Shown one piece after another: positions 7,004 to 12,417 of a stretch of DNA of 34,642 nt. The stretch's first letter is position 1; each line of letters begins with the position of its first letter. The notes below the pieces were generated by a model that saw only the letters and a list, made by a program, of their open reading frames with translations, did not search any database and had not been told where the DNA came from. The position numbers and the translations under genes were made by a program. The stretch covers positions 1 through 34,642 of the forward strand of contig JACOXZ010000002.1 in NCBI GenBank assembly GCA_016182105.1. The letters are read 5' to 3'. Origin of the DNA: Candidatus Liptonbacteria bacterium. GTDB lineage: Bacteria; Patescibacteriota; Minisyncoccia; UBA6257; 2-01-FULL-56-20.

Positions 7004-8206
7004 ATGCCTAATTGGATCAACAAGAAAGTTATCGCCTGGTCACTATACGATTTTGCCGATACGGCCTTTTCCGCGCTCTTTATTACATTTTTCTTCCCTG
7101 TCCTTATTAAAGTCTATCTTGGCGGGAATGAATTACAAATCGGTCTGGCTATGGGCCTCTCGGTATTTATAGCCGCACTCCTTGTCCCGCTTATTGGCGC
7201 GATGTCCGACGCGTCGGGCAAAAGAATGCCGGTTCTCGTCATAACAGCGTTCCTGACTGCCGGTATCGCCGCCTCGACCGGCTATGCAGGGCTTTTTCTC
7301 GCTCTCGTTCTCGGACTTCTCGCCAACATCACCCACCTAATTTCGAAAGACGTCTATGACGCAAAAATGATTGATATTGTGCCTCGCCAACTTTTTGGTT
7401 CGCTCTCCGGCCTCGGCGTTGCGGTCGGATACTTCGGCACCATTACCAGTTTAGCCATTGCCTATCCGATGTTTTCTTACTTTGGCTGGGAAAGTTTAGG
7501 GAGTATTCGCGCTGCTTTCTGGGAGGCCGGCATATTTTATATACTTTTTTCGTTGCCTTTATTTTTATTTGTTCCCGATATACCGCGACCAACTCGGTCA
7601 CTTTCGGAATCGCTAAAAAGCGGGCTACGTGAGATTAAAAAAACAATCGCATCTCTCCGTCACACTCCTGTTTTAGCAAAATTTCTTGCGTCCTCATTTT
7701 TTTATAACAATGCGATGAACACGGTCATCGTTTTTCTATTCCTCTACGGCCAGCAAGAAATCGGCCTTAGCATCCGGCAATTCTTTCCAGTTTTTGCGAT
7801 AATGGCCTTAGCGGCGGCGATTGGGTCTTATATTTCCGGTAAACTCTCTGATAAATTTGGGCCAATTACAATGATCAAGCTGGCACTATATGTATGGATC
7901 GTGATTATTATCTATCTTCTTTTTATCACTACTTATGCGAGTTTTTTGATTGCCGGCATTCTCGGCGGCGCCGTATTGGGCGCCATCTGGACGCTTAATC
8001 GTCACCTAATTGCAGTCATCAGTCCGGAACATAAAATAGCCGAGTGGTTCGGTTTTGAAGGATTGACAGAAAAATTCTCTGGTGTAATTGGGCCAGTTGT
8101 TTTTGGGTATCTCGTGACTGTATCCGGATACCCCGCAGCATTAATCTCGATGATAATTTTCTTTTTAATCGGCCTTGGATTTATTAGAACAATCAGGCAT
8201 GTTTAA
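7004..8206 (+). CDS. MFS transporter, UMF1/Atg22-like
   Basis: A 400-residue, 11-12-segment membrane transporter. Seen: the N-terminal AWSLYDFADTAF motif, GAMSDASGKRM in the loop between segments 2 and 3 (MFS signature position), SGKLSDKFG in the second half, and WFGFEGLTEKFSGVIGPVVFG. All are typical of the UMF1/Atg22 branch of the major facilitator family. The substrate is unknown. It is divergent from acpS and the Aas-like fusion. E. coli pairs Aas with the MFS lysophospholipid flippase LplT, so a lipid or lysolipid substrate is a reasonable inference, though this protein is not an obvious LplT. No Shine-Dalgarno is visible before the ATG. Confidence 0.85.
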   Translation: MPNWINKKVIAWSLYDFADTAFSALFITFFFPVLIKVYLGGNELQIGLAMGLSVFIAALLVPLIGAMSDASGKRMPVLVITAFLTAGIAASTGYAGLFLALVLGLLANITHLISKDVYDAKMIDIVPRQLFGSLSGLGVAVGYFGTITSLAIAYPMFSYFGWESLGSIRAAFWEAGIFYILFSLPLFLFVPDIPRPTRSLSESLKSGLREIKKTIASLRHTPVLAKFLASSFFYNNAMNTVIVFLFLYGQQEIGLSIRQFFPVFAIMALAAAIGSYISGKLSDKFGPITMIKLALYVWIVIIIYLLFITTYASFLIAGILGGAVLGAIWTLNRHLIAVISPEHKIAEWFGFEGLTEKFSGVIGPVVFGYLVTVSGYPAALISMIIFFLIGLGFIRTIRHV

Positions 8207-8243
8207 TCAGAAACGATATGATTTACTATGCCTCAGAAAAAAA

Positions 8244-8297
8244 GGTATTGAAAGAACTTTAGGCCGGGCGGCATAGCGGAGCGATTGGTGGGCGCAC
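8244..8297 (+). repeat. 54-bp inverted repeat, right copy
   Basis: Reverse-complement partner of 4041-4094 (three mismatches). It carries a duplicate of the last codons of the acyltransferase gene (VLKEL, stop TAG) with no gene body attached, so it is a copied gene end rather than a shared regulatory site. It begins 38 nt after the MFS stop codon. Confidence 0.9.
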
Positions 8298-8306
8298 TAG
8301 GAATCT

Positions 8307-8422
8307 CCCGCCCATTGTGCGAGCAAAGCGAGCTACAATGGCGTGCCTGCCTGCCGCAGGCAGGGATCCCGCGCTCTTCCACTTTTCAAAATCTTATCAA
8401 ATTTCGCTGGCACAATAGCGGG
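8307..8422. repeat. nested hairpins in the MFS/tRNA-Val spacer
   Basis: The spacer 8298-8526 holds no gene. It contains CCATTGT (8313) paired with ACAATGG near 8336-8342, a 19-nt palindrome CCTGCCTGC-C-GCAGGCAGG at 8346-8364, and a longer imperfect pairing of CCCGCCCATTGTGC (from 8307) with GCACAATAGCGGG (to 8422). The CCTGCCTGC palindrome recurs in degenerate form at 9715-9731. Confidence 0.55.
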
Positions 8423-8458
8423 ATCGCGCATCTCTAATTCGCTAGCGCTCAAAGAGCT

Positions 8459-8512
8459 GCGGGAGAACCTATAACCTCTATGATGTGAACCGAACGCTCT
8501 GCTTCACCCCGC
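8459..8512 (-). pseudogene. tRNA-like remnant, possibly a decayed tRNA-Val copy
   Basis: Just 3' of tRNA-Val, the minus strand reads GCGGGGTGAAGCAGAGCG, then TTCGGTTCACATCATAGAGG, then a T-arm-like GGTTC and CCCGC. Segments match the neighbouring tRNA-Val (AGAGCG, GTTCACATC, AGAGG) and the ends could pair as an acceptor, but the anticodon stem and the 3' half of the T arm are broken. It could also be read as an initiator-tRNA remnant. Confidence 0.35.
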
Positions 8513-8609
8513 CACTTGGGCGCTTGTGGGCGTTGCTGGGATCGAACCAGCGGCCTCTTCGATGTGAACGAAGCGCTCTACCACTGAGCTAAACGCCCAA
8601 GTGGCGGGG
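8507..8609. repeat. 16-bp perfect inverted repeat around tRNA-Val
   Basis: CCCCGCCACTTGGGCG (8507-8522) is perfectly complementary to CGCCCAAGTGGCGGGG (8594-8609). The right arm includes the first five nucleotides of the tRNA acceptor stem, so pairing of the arms in the precursor competes with the tRNA fold. Confidence 0.85.
8527..8598 (-). tRNA. tRNA-Val(CAC)
   Basis: Acceptor GGGCGTT pairs with AACGCCC, discriminator A. The D arm is AGCTCAGTGGTAGAGC. The anticodon stem CTTCG/CGAAG encloses the loop TTCACAT, giving anticodon CAC (reads GUG). T arm GCTGG-TTCGATC-CCAGC. 72 nt; the CCA end is not encoded. Confidence 0.93.
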
Positions 8610-8650
8610 CAAGCTCGGCGATGCACGCTCAACCACCTCATCATAAATAA

Positions 8651-8680
8651 AAAACACCCCGATTTCAATCGGGGTGTTTT
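8651..8680 (-). terminator. intrinsic terminator of rplJ-rplL
   Basis: AAAACACCCCGATT (8651-8664) pairs with AATCGGGGTGTTTT (8667-8680), with T-runs on both sides, so it can act in both directions. It starts two nt after the rplL stop codon on the minus strand. Confidence 0.9.
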
Positions 8681-8681
8681 T

Positions 8682-9047
8682 TTATTGAATCTCCGCTTGC
8701 CCTCCGGCTGCCTCGAGTTTCTTTTTTATTTCCTCGGCTTCTTCTTTTTTCACGCCTTCCTTCACCATCTTTGGCGCGCCGTCAACTAAGTCTTTAGCTT
8801 CTTTGAGGCCGAGGGTTGTTACCTCACGGATGACTTTGATAACATTAATTTTCTTCTCTCCGCTCGCTTTAAGCATCACGTTAAAAGCGGTTTTCTCTTC
8901 AGCGACTACTCCCCCAGCTGACGCGGTAGCGACTGGCGCAGCAGCAGCTATGCCAAACTTTTCCTCGAGGGCTTTAACCAGCTCCGAAAGTTCTAAGGCT
9001 GTAAGAGATTCTATTTTTGTGATTATATCGTGAAATTTTTCTGACAT
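8682..9047 (-). CDS. rplL: ribosomal protein bL12 (L7/L12)
   Basis: Multicopy stalk protein of the 50S subunit that recruits translation GTPases. 121 residues. Seen: the N-terminal dimerisation region (about 1-30, binds uL10), an Ala/Val-rich hinge ([13 protein letters not shown], about 34-46), and the C-terminal factor-binding domain ([25 protein letters not shown], then [20 protein letters not shown]). It lies 22 nt downstream of rplJ and the transcript ends at the hairpin just past the stop codon. Confidence 0.98.
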   Translation of the reverse strand: MSEKFHDIITKIESLTALELSELVKALEEKFGIAAAAPVATASAGGVVAEEKTAFNVMLKASGEKKINVIKVIREVTTLGLKEAKDLVDGAPKMVKEGVKKEEAEEIKKKLEAAGGQAEIQ

Positions 9048-9069
9048 ATCTATAAAATACTAACGACCT

Positions 9070-9579
9070 TTATCCTGAGTTTATCGAATGGGTCTTGGCT
9101 TTTTGGTCCATTAGATAAAGCAGTGACTTTATCGGTGCGGCTATCATCCCCAAAAGCTGGGATAAAAGAACCTCGCGAGACGGCAGTTGCCCAATCGTGA
9201 GGATCTTCACGGGTTCGATAATAGATTTGCTTTTGATGTCATAACCGCCCAAAATTTTCTCTTTTTCAAGGTTTAATTCTTTAAAAAATTTGAAAATAGG
9301 CGCGCCTATCTCTTCAATCCCAGCCGAAGAAAAAATCGTCCCCATAGAAACCTTGAATTTCCGAACATCAAAATCAATGCCCTTTTCTTTTAGAAGGATG
9401 TTAAGCAGACGCTTTTTGATTACTAGGAATTGGGCGCCCAACTTTTTGAGTTCGCTCCGCAGACGGCGAATATCTTCGTTTTTCACATTATTAAAATCGG
9501 TAAAAACCAAAAGCTGGCTCTTATCGAATAGCTCTTTGCCTTTCTTCAACTCCTCTTGTTTCTGTGACTTACTCTTCAT
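9070..9579 (-). CDS. rplJ: ribosomal protein uL10
   Basis: Anchors the bL12 stalk to 23S rRNA. The start is taken at the ATG at 9579 (MKSKSQKQEELKKGKELFDKSQ), giving 169 residues; an ATG three codons upstream is less family-like. Seen: VFTDFNNVKNEDIRRLRSELKKLGAQFLVIKKRL in the N-terminal rRNA-binding part, and the C-terminal helix that binds bL12. First gene of a two-gene unit with rplL. The 5' leader at 9580-9672 looks like the L10 autoregulatory leader. Confidence 0.96.
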   Translation of the reverse strand: MKSKSQKQEELKKGKELFDKSQLLVFTDFNNVKNEDIRRLRSELKKLGAQFLVIKKRLLNILLKEKGIDFDVRKFKVSMGTIFSSAGIEEIGAPIFKFFKELNLEKEKILGGYDIKSKSIIEPVKILTIGQLPSREVLLSQLLGMIAAPIKSLLYLMDQKAKTHSINSG

Positions 9580-9672
9580 AATAAACAAAAACGCGCCATT
9601 CCGAGGCGCAGAAAAAAGGATAAATCCCCTTTCCTCGGCGGGTCTTATGGTCGCCCGCTGTCTTCGGAACTT
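9580..9672 (-). ncRNA. L10-type ribosomal protein leader with attenuator hairpin
   Basis: On the minus strand upstream of rplJ: CCGAAGACAGCGGGCGACC, then AGACCCGCCGAGGAAAGG, matching the layout of the bacterial L10 leader that binds uL10-bL12. Near the gene a hairpin GCGCC-TCGGAAT-GGCGC is followed by GTTTTTG, a weak intrinsic-terminator form. Repression by the L10 complex is inferred. Confidence 0.7.
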
Positions 9673-9678
9673 ATCGTG

Positions 9679-9706
9679 AGTATAGCAAACGTGAAACTTA
9701 TGTCAA
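9679..9706 (-). promoter_or_regulatory. rplJL promoter (TTGACA-16-TATACT)
   Basis: A perfect -35 TTGACA (9706-9701), 16-nt spacer, then TATACT (9684-9679). The start site would be near 9672, exactly at the beginning of the L10 leader. Confidence 0.85.
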
Positions 9707-9771
9707 GAACCTTGCCTGCCTGCAGGCATGGCTTTTTTAGACATAAGATAAGTTTATCAAAATAGTAGATG

Positions 9772-9843
9772 CGGGGGCACTAGGAGTCGAACCTAGATCC
9801 TTCCTTTTGGAGAGGAATGTTTTGCCGTTGAAACTATGCCCCC
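9772..9843 (-). tRNA. tRNA-Trp(CCA)
   Basis: Acceptor GGGGGCA/TGCCCCC, discriminator G as usual for Trp. D arm GTTT-CAACGGCA-AAAC. The anticodon stem TTCCT/AGGAA encloses CTCCAAA (anticodon CCA). T arm CTAGG-TTCGACT-CCTAG. 3' CCA not encoded. Confidence 0.93.
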
Positions 9844-9887
9844 ATGGCCTTCCAGTATACTCTCACTGTTTCTTTTATCCAACACTT

Positions 9888-9917
9888 ACATTATAACAGA
9901 TTAATCTGTTATAATGT
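9888..9917. promoter_or_regulatory. 30-bp perfect palindrome, probable operator over the PaaX-like gene start
   Basis: ACATTATAACAGATT followed by its exact complement AATCTGTTATAATGT. It contains TATAAT (9910-9915) and the upstream ATG (9914). The palindrome at 10530-10565 shares the core CATTATAA-N-AGATTAATCT-N-TTATAATG. The site fits a dimeric autorepressor that blocks promoter and start; this is inferred from position and symmetry. Confidence 0.65.
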
Positions 9918-10495
9918 CAGAAATGGCAAGAGGGTACGTACGGAGAAAAAACCTGACTAAGGATACACTACTAGGGATCGCGACGGTTGGCGTGCTTTTA
10001 CTAACCGGTGCCGGCGGACATCCCGCCCTAAGTCGCGCCCTCTTAAGTTATTTTAAAGATAAAGTAAAAGCCGCTCGGTGGGCACGCGCACGGAAGATAC
10101 GAGAATTAGAGAAACGAAAGTTGATCAGTATACAAGAAAATGATGATGATGCGATTCGCATCGAGCTTACACACCGCGGTAAGCGAGTTGTGAGACAATA
10201 TCATCTCGACAACCTAAAACTTAAAGTCCCCAGCAAGTGGAACGGCTACTGGCATTTGGCTATTTACGATATTCCTTCTTCGAAACGCAGGGCGAGTGAC
10301 GCCCTTAGACAAAAACTGCGCGACATGGGCCTCTTCCAATTACAAAAAAGCGTATGGGTTGCACCGTATCCATTCCTAGAAGAACTCGAATTCCTCACTG
10401 TCCTCTTCGAGATAGAGCTTAATAAACACATCTACTACTTCCGTAGCCGCGAACTTCCTCGCGAAAAGGAAATTCGCCGATTCTTCTTTGCCTAA
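9914..10495 (+). CDS. PaaX-like transcriptional regulator with Cas2-like C-terminal fold
   Basis: 193 residues. An N-terminal stretch with a hydrophobic segment (TLLGIATVGVLLLTGAGG) leads into a winged-helix-like region (ARKIRELEKRKLISIQENDDDAIRIELTHRGKRVV, about 58-93). The C-terminal half (WHLAIYDIPSSKRRASDALR, then LRDMGLFQLQKSVWVAPY) matches the PaaX C-terminal domain, which shares the ferredoxin fold of Cas2. There is no CRISPR array or cas gene nearby, so a regulator is preferred over a Cas2 nuclease. Two ATGs are possible: 9914, which is inside the upstream palindrome, and 9923. If TATAAT at 9910-9915 is the -10 element, the transcript would begin at or next to 9923 and be leaderless. 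No ribosome-binding site is present for either. Confidence 0.75.
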   Translation: MSEMARGYVRRKNLTKDTLLGIATVGVLLLTGAGGHPALSRALLSYFKDKVKAARWARARKIRELEKRKLISIQENDDDAIRIELTHRGKRVVRQYHLDNLKLKVPSKWNGYWHLAIYDIPSSKRRASDALRQKLRDMGLFQLQKSVWVAPYPFLEELEFLTVLFEIELNKHIYYFRSRELPREKEIRRFFFA

Positions 10496-10519
10496 AAAGA
10501 AAATTTATCTACCGCCCCA

Positions 10520-10741
10520 CTAAAACTCACTATCATTATAAAAGATTAATCTTTTATAATGATAGAATCCCGTAATTTTGACTTCTTTATGTACGGTGTG
10601 CTTCCTGCACCACTTGCAATATTTCTTCAACTCAATTTTCCGCTCCACTTTTTTCTTGTTTTTGTGGGTGTAGTAATTCCGCCGCGCGCAGACAGAACAT
10701 TTCAATCCTATTAAATTTTCTGAACGCTTAACTTTAGCCAT
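10520..10741 (-). CDS. rpmG: ribosomal protein bL33 with C-terminal extension
   Basis: Small 50S protein. The start is the ATG at 10741 (MAKVKRSENLIGLKCSVCARRNYY), giving 73 residues against about 50-55 usual. Two CxxC pairs (CSVC and CKWC) form a zinc ribbon. The family-typical end HTVHKEVK is followed by about 18 extra residues (ITGFYHYKRLIFYNDSEF) encoded by the palindrome at 10530-10565, so the native stop seems to have been lost when the palindrome arose or was inserted. An upstream in-frame extension (to 10828) is rejected as non-homologous. Confidence 0.92.
   Translation of the reverse strand: MAKVKRSENLIGLKCSVCARRNYYTHKNKKKVERKIELKKYCKWCRKHTVHKEVKITGFYHYKRLIFYNDSEF
10530..10565. promoter_or_regulatory. 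36-bp perfect palindrome, second copy of the PaaX-like site
   Basis: CTATCATTATAAAAGATT followed by its exact complement. It lies between the 3' ends of the PaaX-like gene and rpmG and is translated as the tail of rpmG. It is AT-rich without a GC stem, so it is not an ordinary terminator. Its core differs from the first copy by one symmetric base pair. Confidence 0.65.
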
Positions 10742-10755
10742 GCATGTAAGGTTAG

Positions 10756-10784
10756 ATGGTACCGCAGGTAAAATCAATCTGCAA
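10756..10784 (-). promoter_or_regulatory. possible rpmG promoter (TTGCAG-17-TACCAT)
   Basis: On the minus strand TTGCAG (10784-10779), 17 nt, TACCAT (10761-10756), about 15 nt before the rpmG ATG. Both boxes are imperfect. The opposite strand has TTGACA at 10837-10842 facing the gene at 10929 but no good -10 box. Confidence 0.35.
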
Positions 10785-10928
10785 GATGTCTCGAAAACCG
10801 AAGTCGTCCTGGCGAGAAAAATACTCAAACTCTAACTTGACAAATCAACTTATCCTCTAGATGATAAAGCCAGCAACCTGATATCTTAAACACTCGGTTT
10901 CTACACCGTGAGAAAGGAGGGATTGGTT

Positions 10929-11705
10929 ATGCAAGAACGGTTGCCTGCGCCCTACGTATTTACCCGAGCTGAACGGCCTCTCTTTGCCGAGGTCTATTTC
11001 CCGAAGAAGATCGTTTATCAAGGCACTATCTTTAAAGCTTTGGAGGAAGGACTTCAGGAAGAAGTAGTGAAGGAGTATCTGAGGGAAAACGTGGTGAGCT
11101 TGATGGAAGAACTCAAGGGGTATCCGGACATCTTGAACCCGCGCCAACTTGAAGAAGCGTCCCGCAAGCAGCCACAATCTGTTTCACTCGAAGACGCCTT
11201 GGAGCGGATCGAGATGTATCAATCCCGGTTCCAAGGCTGGTCAATGTACGAAGTGGACGGCATATTCCTCGAAGCCGGCCATATTGACGAGGAGCGTACG
11301 CAGGTGATTCGGCTTATGTTCCGCTTTGATAGCTCACTTTCTGCCTTAGCCGATGAGGCGGGGTGCGGCGATGCCCTGCGCATCATTCATCTCTGGTTTA
11401 TGGACCACCGGTTCTACCGGCTTTGGGAGCAGAAGCCGTGGGATGCGGCCGAGAAGAAGCGGCTCTTAGATTCCCGCTCGCCGTGGCCCGCCCGCAAACG
11501 GAAGTTTGTGGAGAAGCACTTTGAAGCGGCAATCAGGGAATCCGTGAAGTGGCTTGACGACTGCGCGCTTTTCACTTATGGCTACCTCGTGCGGAACTTC
11601 TGGGAGATTGTCCTTGAAAGAGGGCGGCGCGAGGATGAAATCTGGGTTACCAGTCTTTTCGGCTTGAACCTCAATGTCGTGAAGCGGCTCACGCCGTCTT
11701 TATAA
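10929..11705 (+). CDS. unknown protein, 258 residues
   Basis: I do not recognise this family. The protein is soluble, acidic-basic mixed and largely helical in appearance (ALEEGLQEEVVKEYL, LEDALERIEMYQSRF), with an aromatic-rich centre (IIHLWFMDHRFYRLWEQKPW) and no signal peptide or membrane segment. The start at 10929 is chosen because AAGGAGG sits 8 nt upstream; this Shine-Dalgarno is much stronger than those of most genes around it. An upstream GTG at 10908 overlaps the ribosome-binding site. The base composition is more GC-rich than the neighbours. A second unknown gene follows 15 nt downstream in the same operon. Confidence 0.75.
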   Translation: MQERLPAPYVFTRAERPLFAEVYFPKKIVYQGTIFKALEEGLQEEVVKEYLRENVVSLMEELKGYPDILNPRQLEEASRKQPQSVSLEDALERIEMYQSRFQGWSMYEVDGIFLEAGHIDEERTQVIRLMFRFDSSLSALADEAGCGDALRIIHLWFMDHRFYRLWEQKPWDAAEKKRLLDSRSPWPARKRKFVEKHFEAAIRESVKWLDDCALFTYGYLVRNFWEIVLERGRREDEIWVTSLFGLNLNVVKRLTPSL

Positions 11706-11720
11706 GAAAAGGAGAGAACA

Positions 11721-12047
11721 ATGTCACGAAAAAAGACAAAGCAGCCTGAACTACTCCAGAAGTCAGTGCTCTCCGAAGAGAGCCAGCTACTTCTCGAGGA
11801 AATCTTCGCCTTTTTCTATAACCGTAAGGAAGCGAGGCAAGATCCGGATATCTGCCTTGAGGCGATGCTCACACAGATCCACAAGGATCTTGTGTTGGGA
11901 AACCCGATCTCGGCAATGTTGCAGCTCACGCTTGATAAAGCTTGCACTGAAGGAGCGCCTGTATTGTTTAGACAATGGAAGAAGACCGGCGAGTATGGCC
12001 GCTTCGAGATGAGGAGGGTGAGTGAGAAAAAGGCGCAAACGGGATAG
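11721..12047 (+). CDS. unknown protein, 108 residues
   Basis: I recognise no family. A basic N-terminus (MSRKKTKQPELLQK) is followed by a helical acidic region (EESQLLLEEIFAFFYNRKEA) and a C-terminal basic end. AAGGAGAG lies 6 nt before the ATG. It forms a two-gene operon with the gene at 10929 and is followed 33 nt later by a strong terminator. A paired function with its neighbour is likely from the spacing, but nothing in the sequence shows what it is. Confidence 0.7.
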   Translation: MSRKKTKQPELLQKSVLSEESQLLLEEIFAFFYNRKEARQDPDICLEAMLTQIHKDLVLGNPISAMLQLTLDKACTEGAPVLFRQWKKTGEYGRFEMRRVSEKKAQTG

Positions 12048-12080
12048 AACCTTTTTGTGCCGAGTGAACGCTATAAATAA

Positions 12081-12110
12081 AAGCCCAATCGCACGATTGG
12101 GCTTTTTTAT
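12081..12110 (+). terminator. intrinsic terminator after the unknown gene pair
   Basis: AAGCCCAATCG (12081-12091) pairs with CGATTGGGCTT (12094-12104), followed by TTTTATTT. An A-run on the other side means it can also stop minus-strand transcripts from the tRNA-Thr genes. Confidence 0.9.
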
Positions 12111-12147
12111 TTAATTAAAAACAATAAATCGAAAAGTTTAATTGTTG

Positions 12148-12219
12148 AGCCAGCGGGGAGAATCGAACTCCCGACTTCAAACTTACCAAGTTTGCGTTCT
12201 GCCACTGAACTACGCTGGC
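12148..12219 (-). tRNA. tRNA-Thr(GGT)
   Basis: Acceptor GCCAGCG/CGCTGGC. D arm TTC-AGTGGCA-GAA. Anticodon stem CAAAC/GTTTG around TTGGTAA (anticodon GGT). T arm GGGAG-TTCGATT-CTCCC. Discriminator T; CCA not encoded. 16 nt separate it from the second tRNA-Thr, so the two are probably co-transcribed. Confidence 0.93.
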
Positions 12220-12235
12220 TTCTTTTTATTTCCGG

Positions 12236-12307
12236 AGCCGGAGAGAGGAGTCGAACCCCCAACCTTCACTTTACAAAAGTGCTGCTCTGCCATTGAGCTA
12301 CTCCGGC
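12236..12307 (-). tRNA. tRNA-Thr(TGT)
   Basis: Acceptor GCCGGAG/CTCCGGC. D arm GCTC-AATGGCA-GAGC. Anticodon stem CACT/AGTG (outermost pair G-A) around TTTGTAA (anticodon TGT). The T stem GGGGG/CCTCT uses two G-U pairs. Discriminator T; CCA not encoded. Confidence 0.9.
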
Positions 12308-12382
12308 ATTAGTATTTCCGCTAATCAATAGTAGCAAAAACCTAAAAAATTTGCCAAGTTCTTAAAAATGTTTCGAAACCCT

Positions 12383-12411
12383 CTTTTTTGTGGACAGAAA
12401 AGAGTTATAAT
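12383..12411 (+). promoter_or_regulatory. dnaE promoter giving a probably leaderless mRNA
   Basis: A perfect TATAAT (12406-12411) ends six nt before the GTG start of dnaE (12418), so transcription would begin on or next to the start codon. The -35 region (around TCTTTT, 12382-12388) is poor. No Shine-Dalgarno is present. Confidence 0.6.
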
Positions 12412-12417
12412 TTTTAG

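Noticed and set aside
9914-10495. Reading the PaaX-like gene as a CRISPR Cas2 with a nearby array
   Set aside because: The Cas2-like half is fused to a winged-helix-like N-terminus, no repeat-spacer array or other cas gene is visible, and the flanking sites are single palindromes.
10530-10565. The second palindrome as a bidirectional terminator
   Set aside because: The stem is AT-rich without a GC core and has no T-run after it; its match to the palindrome at 9888-9917 explains it better.
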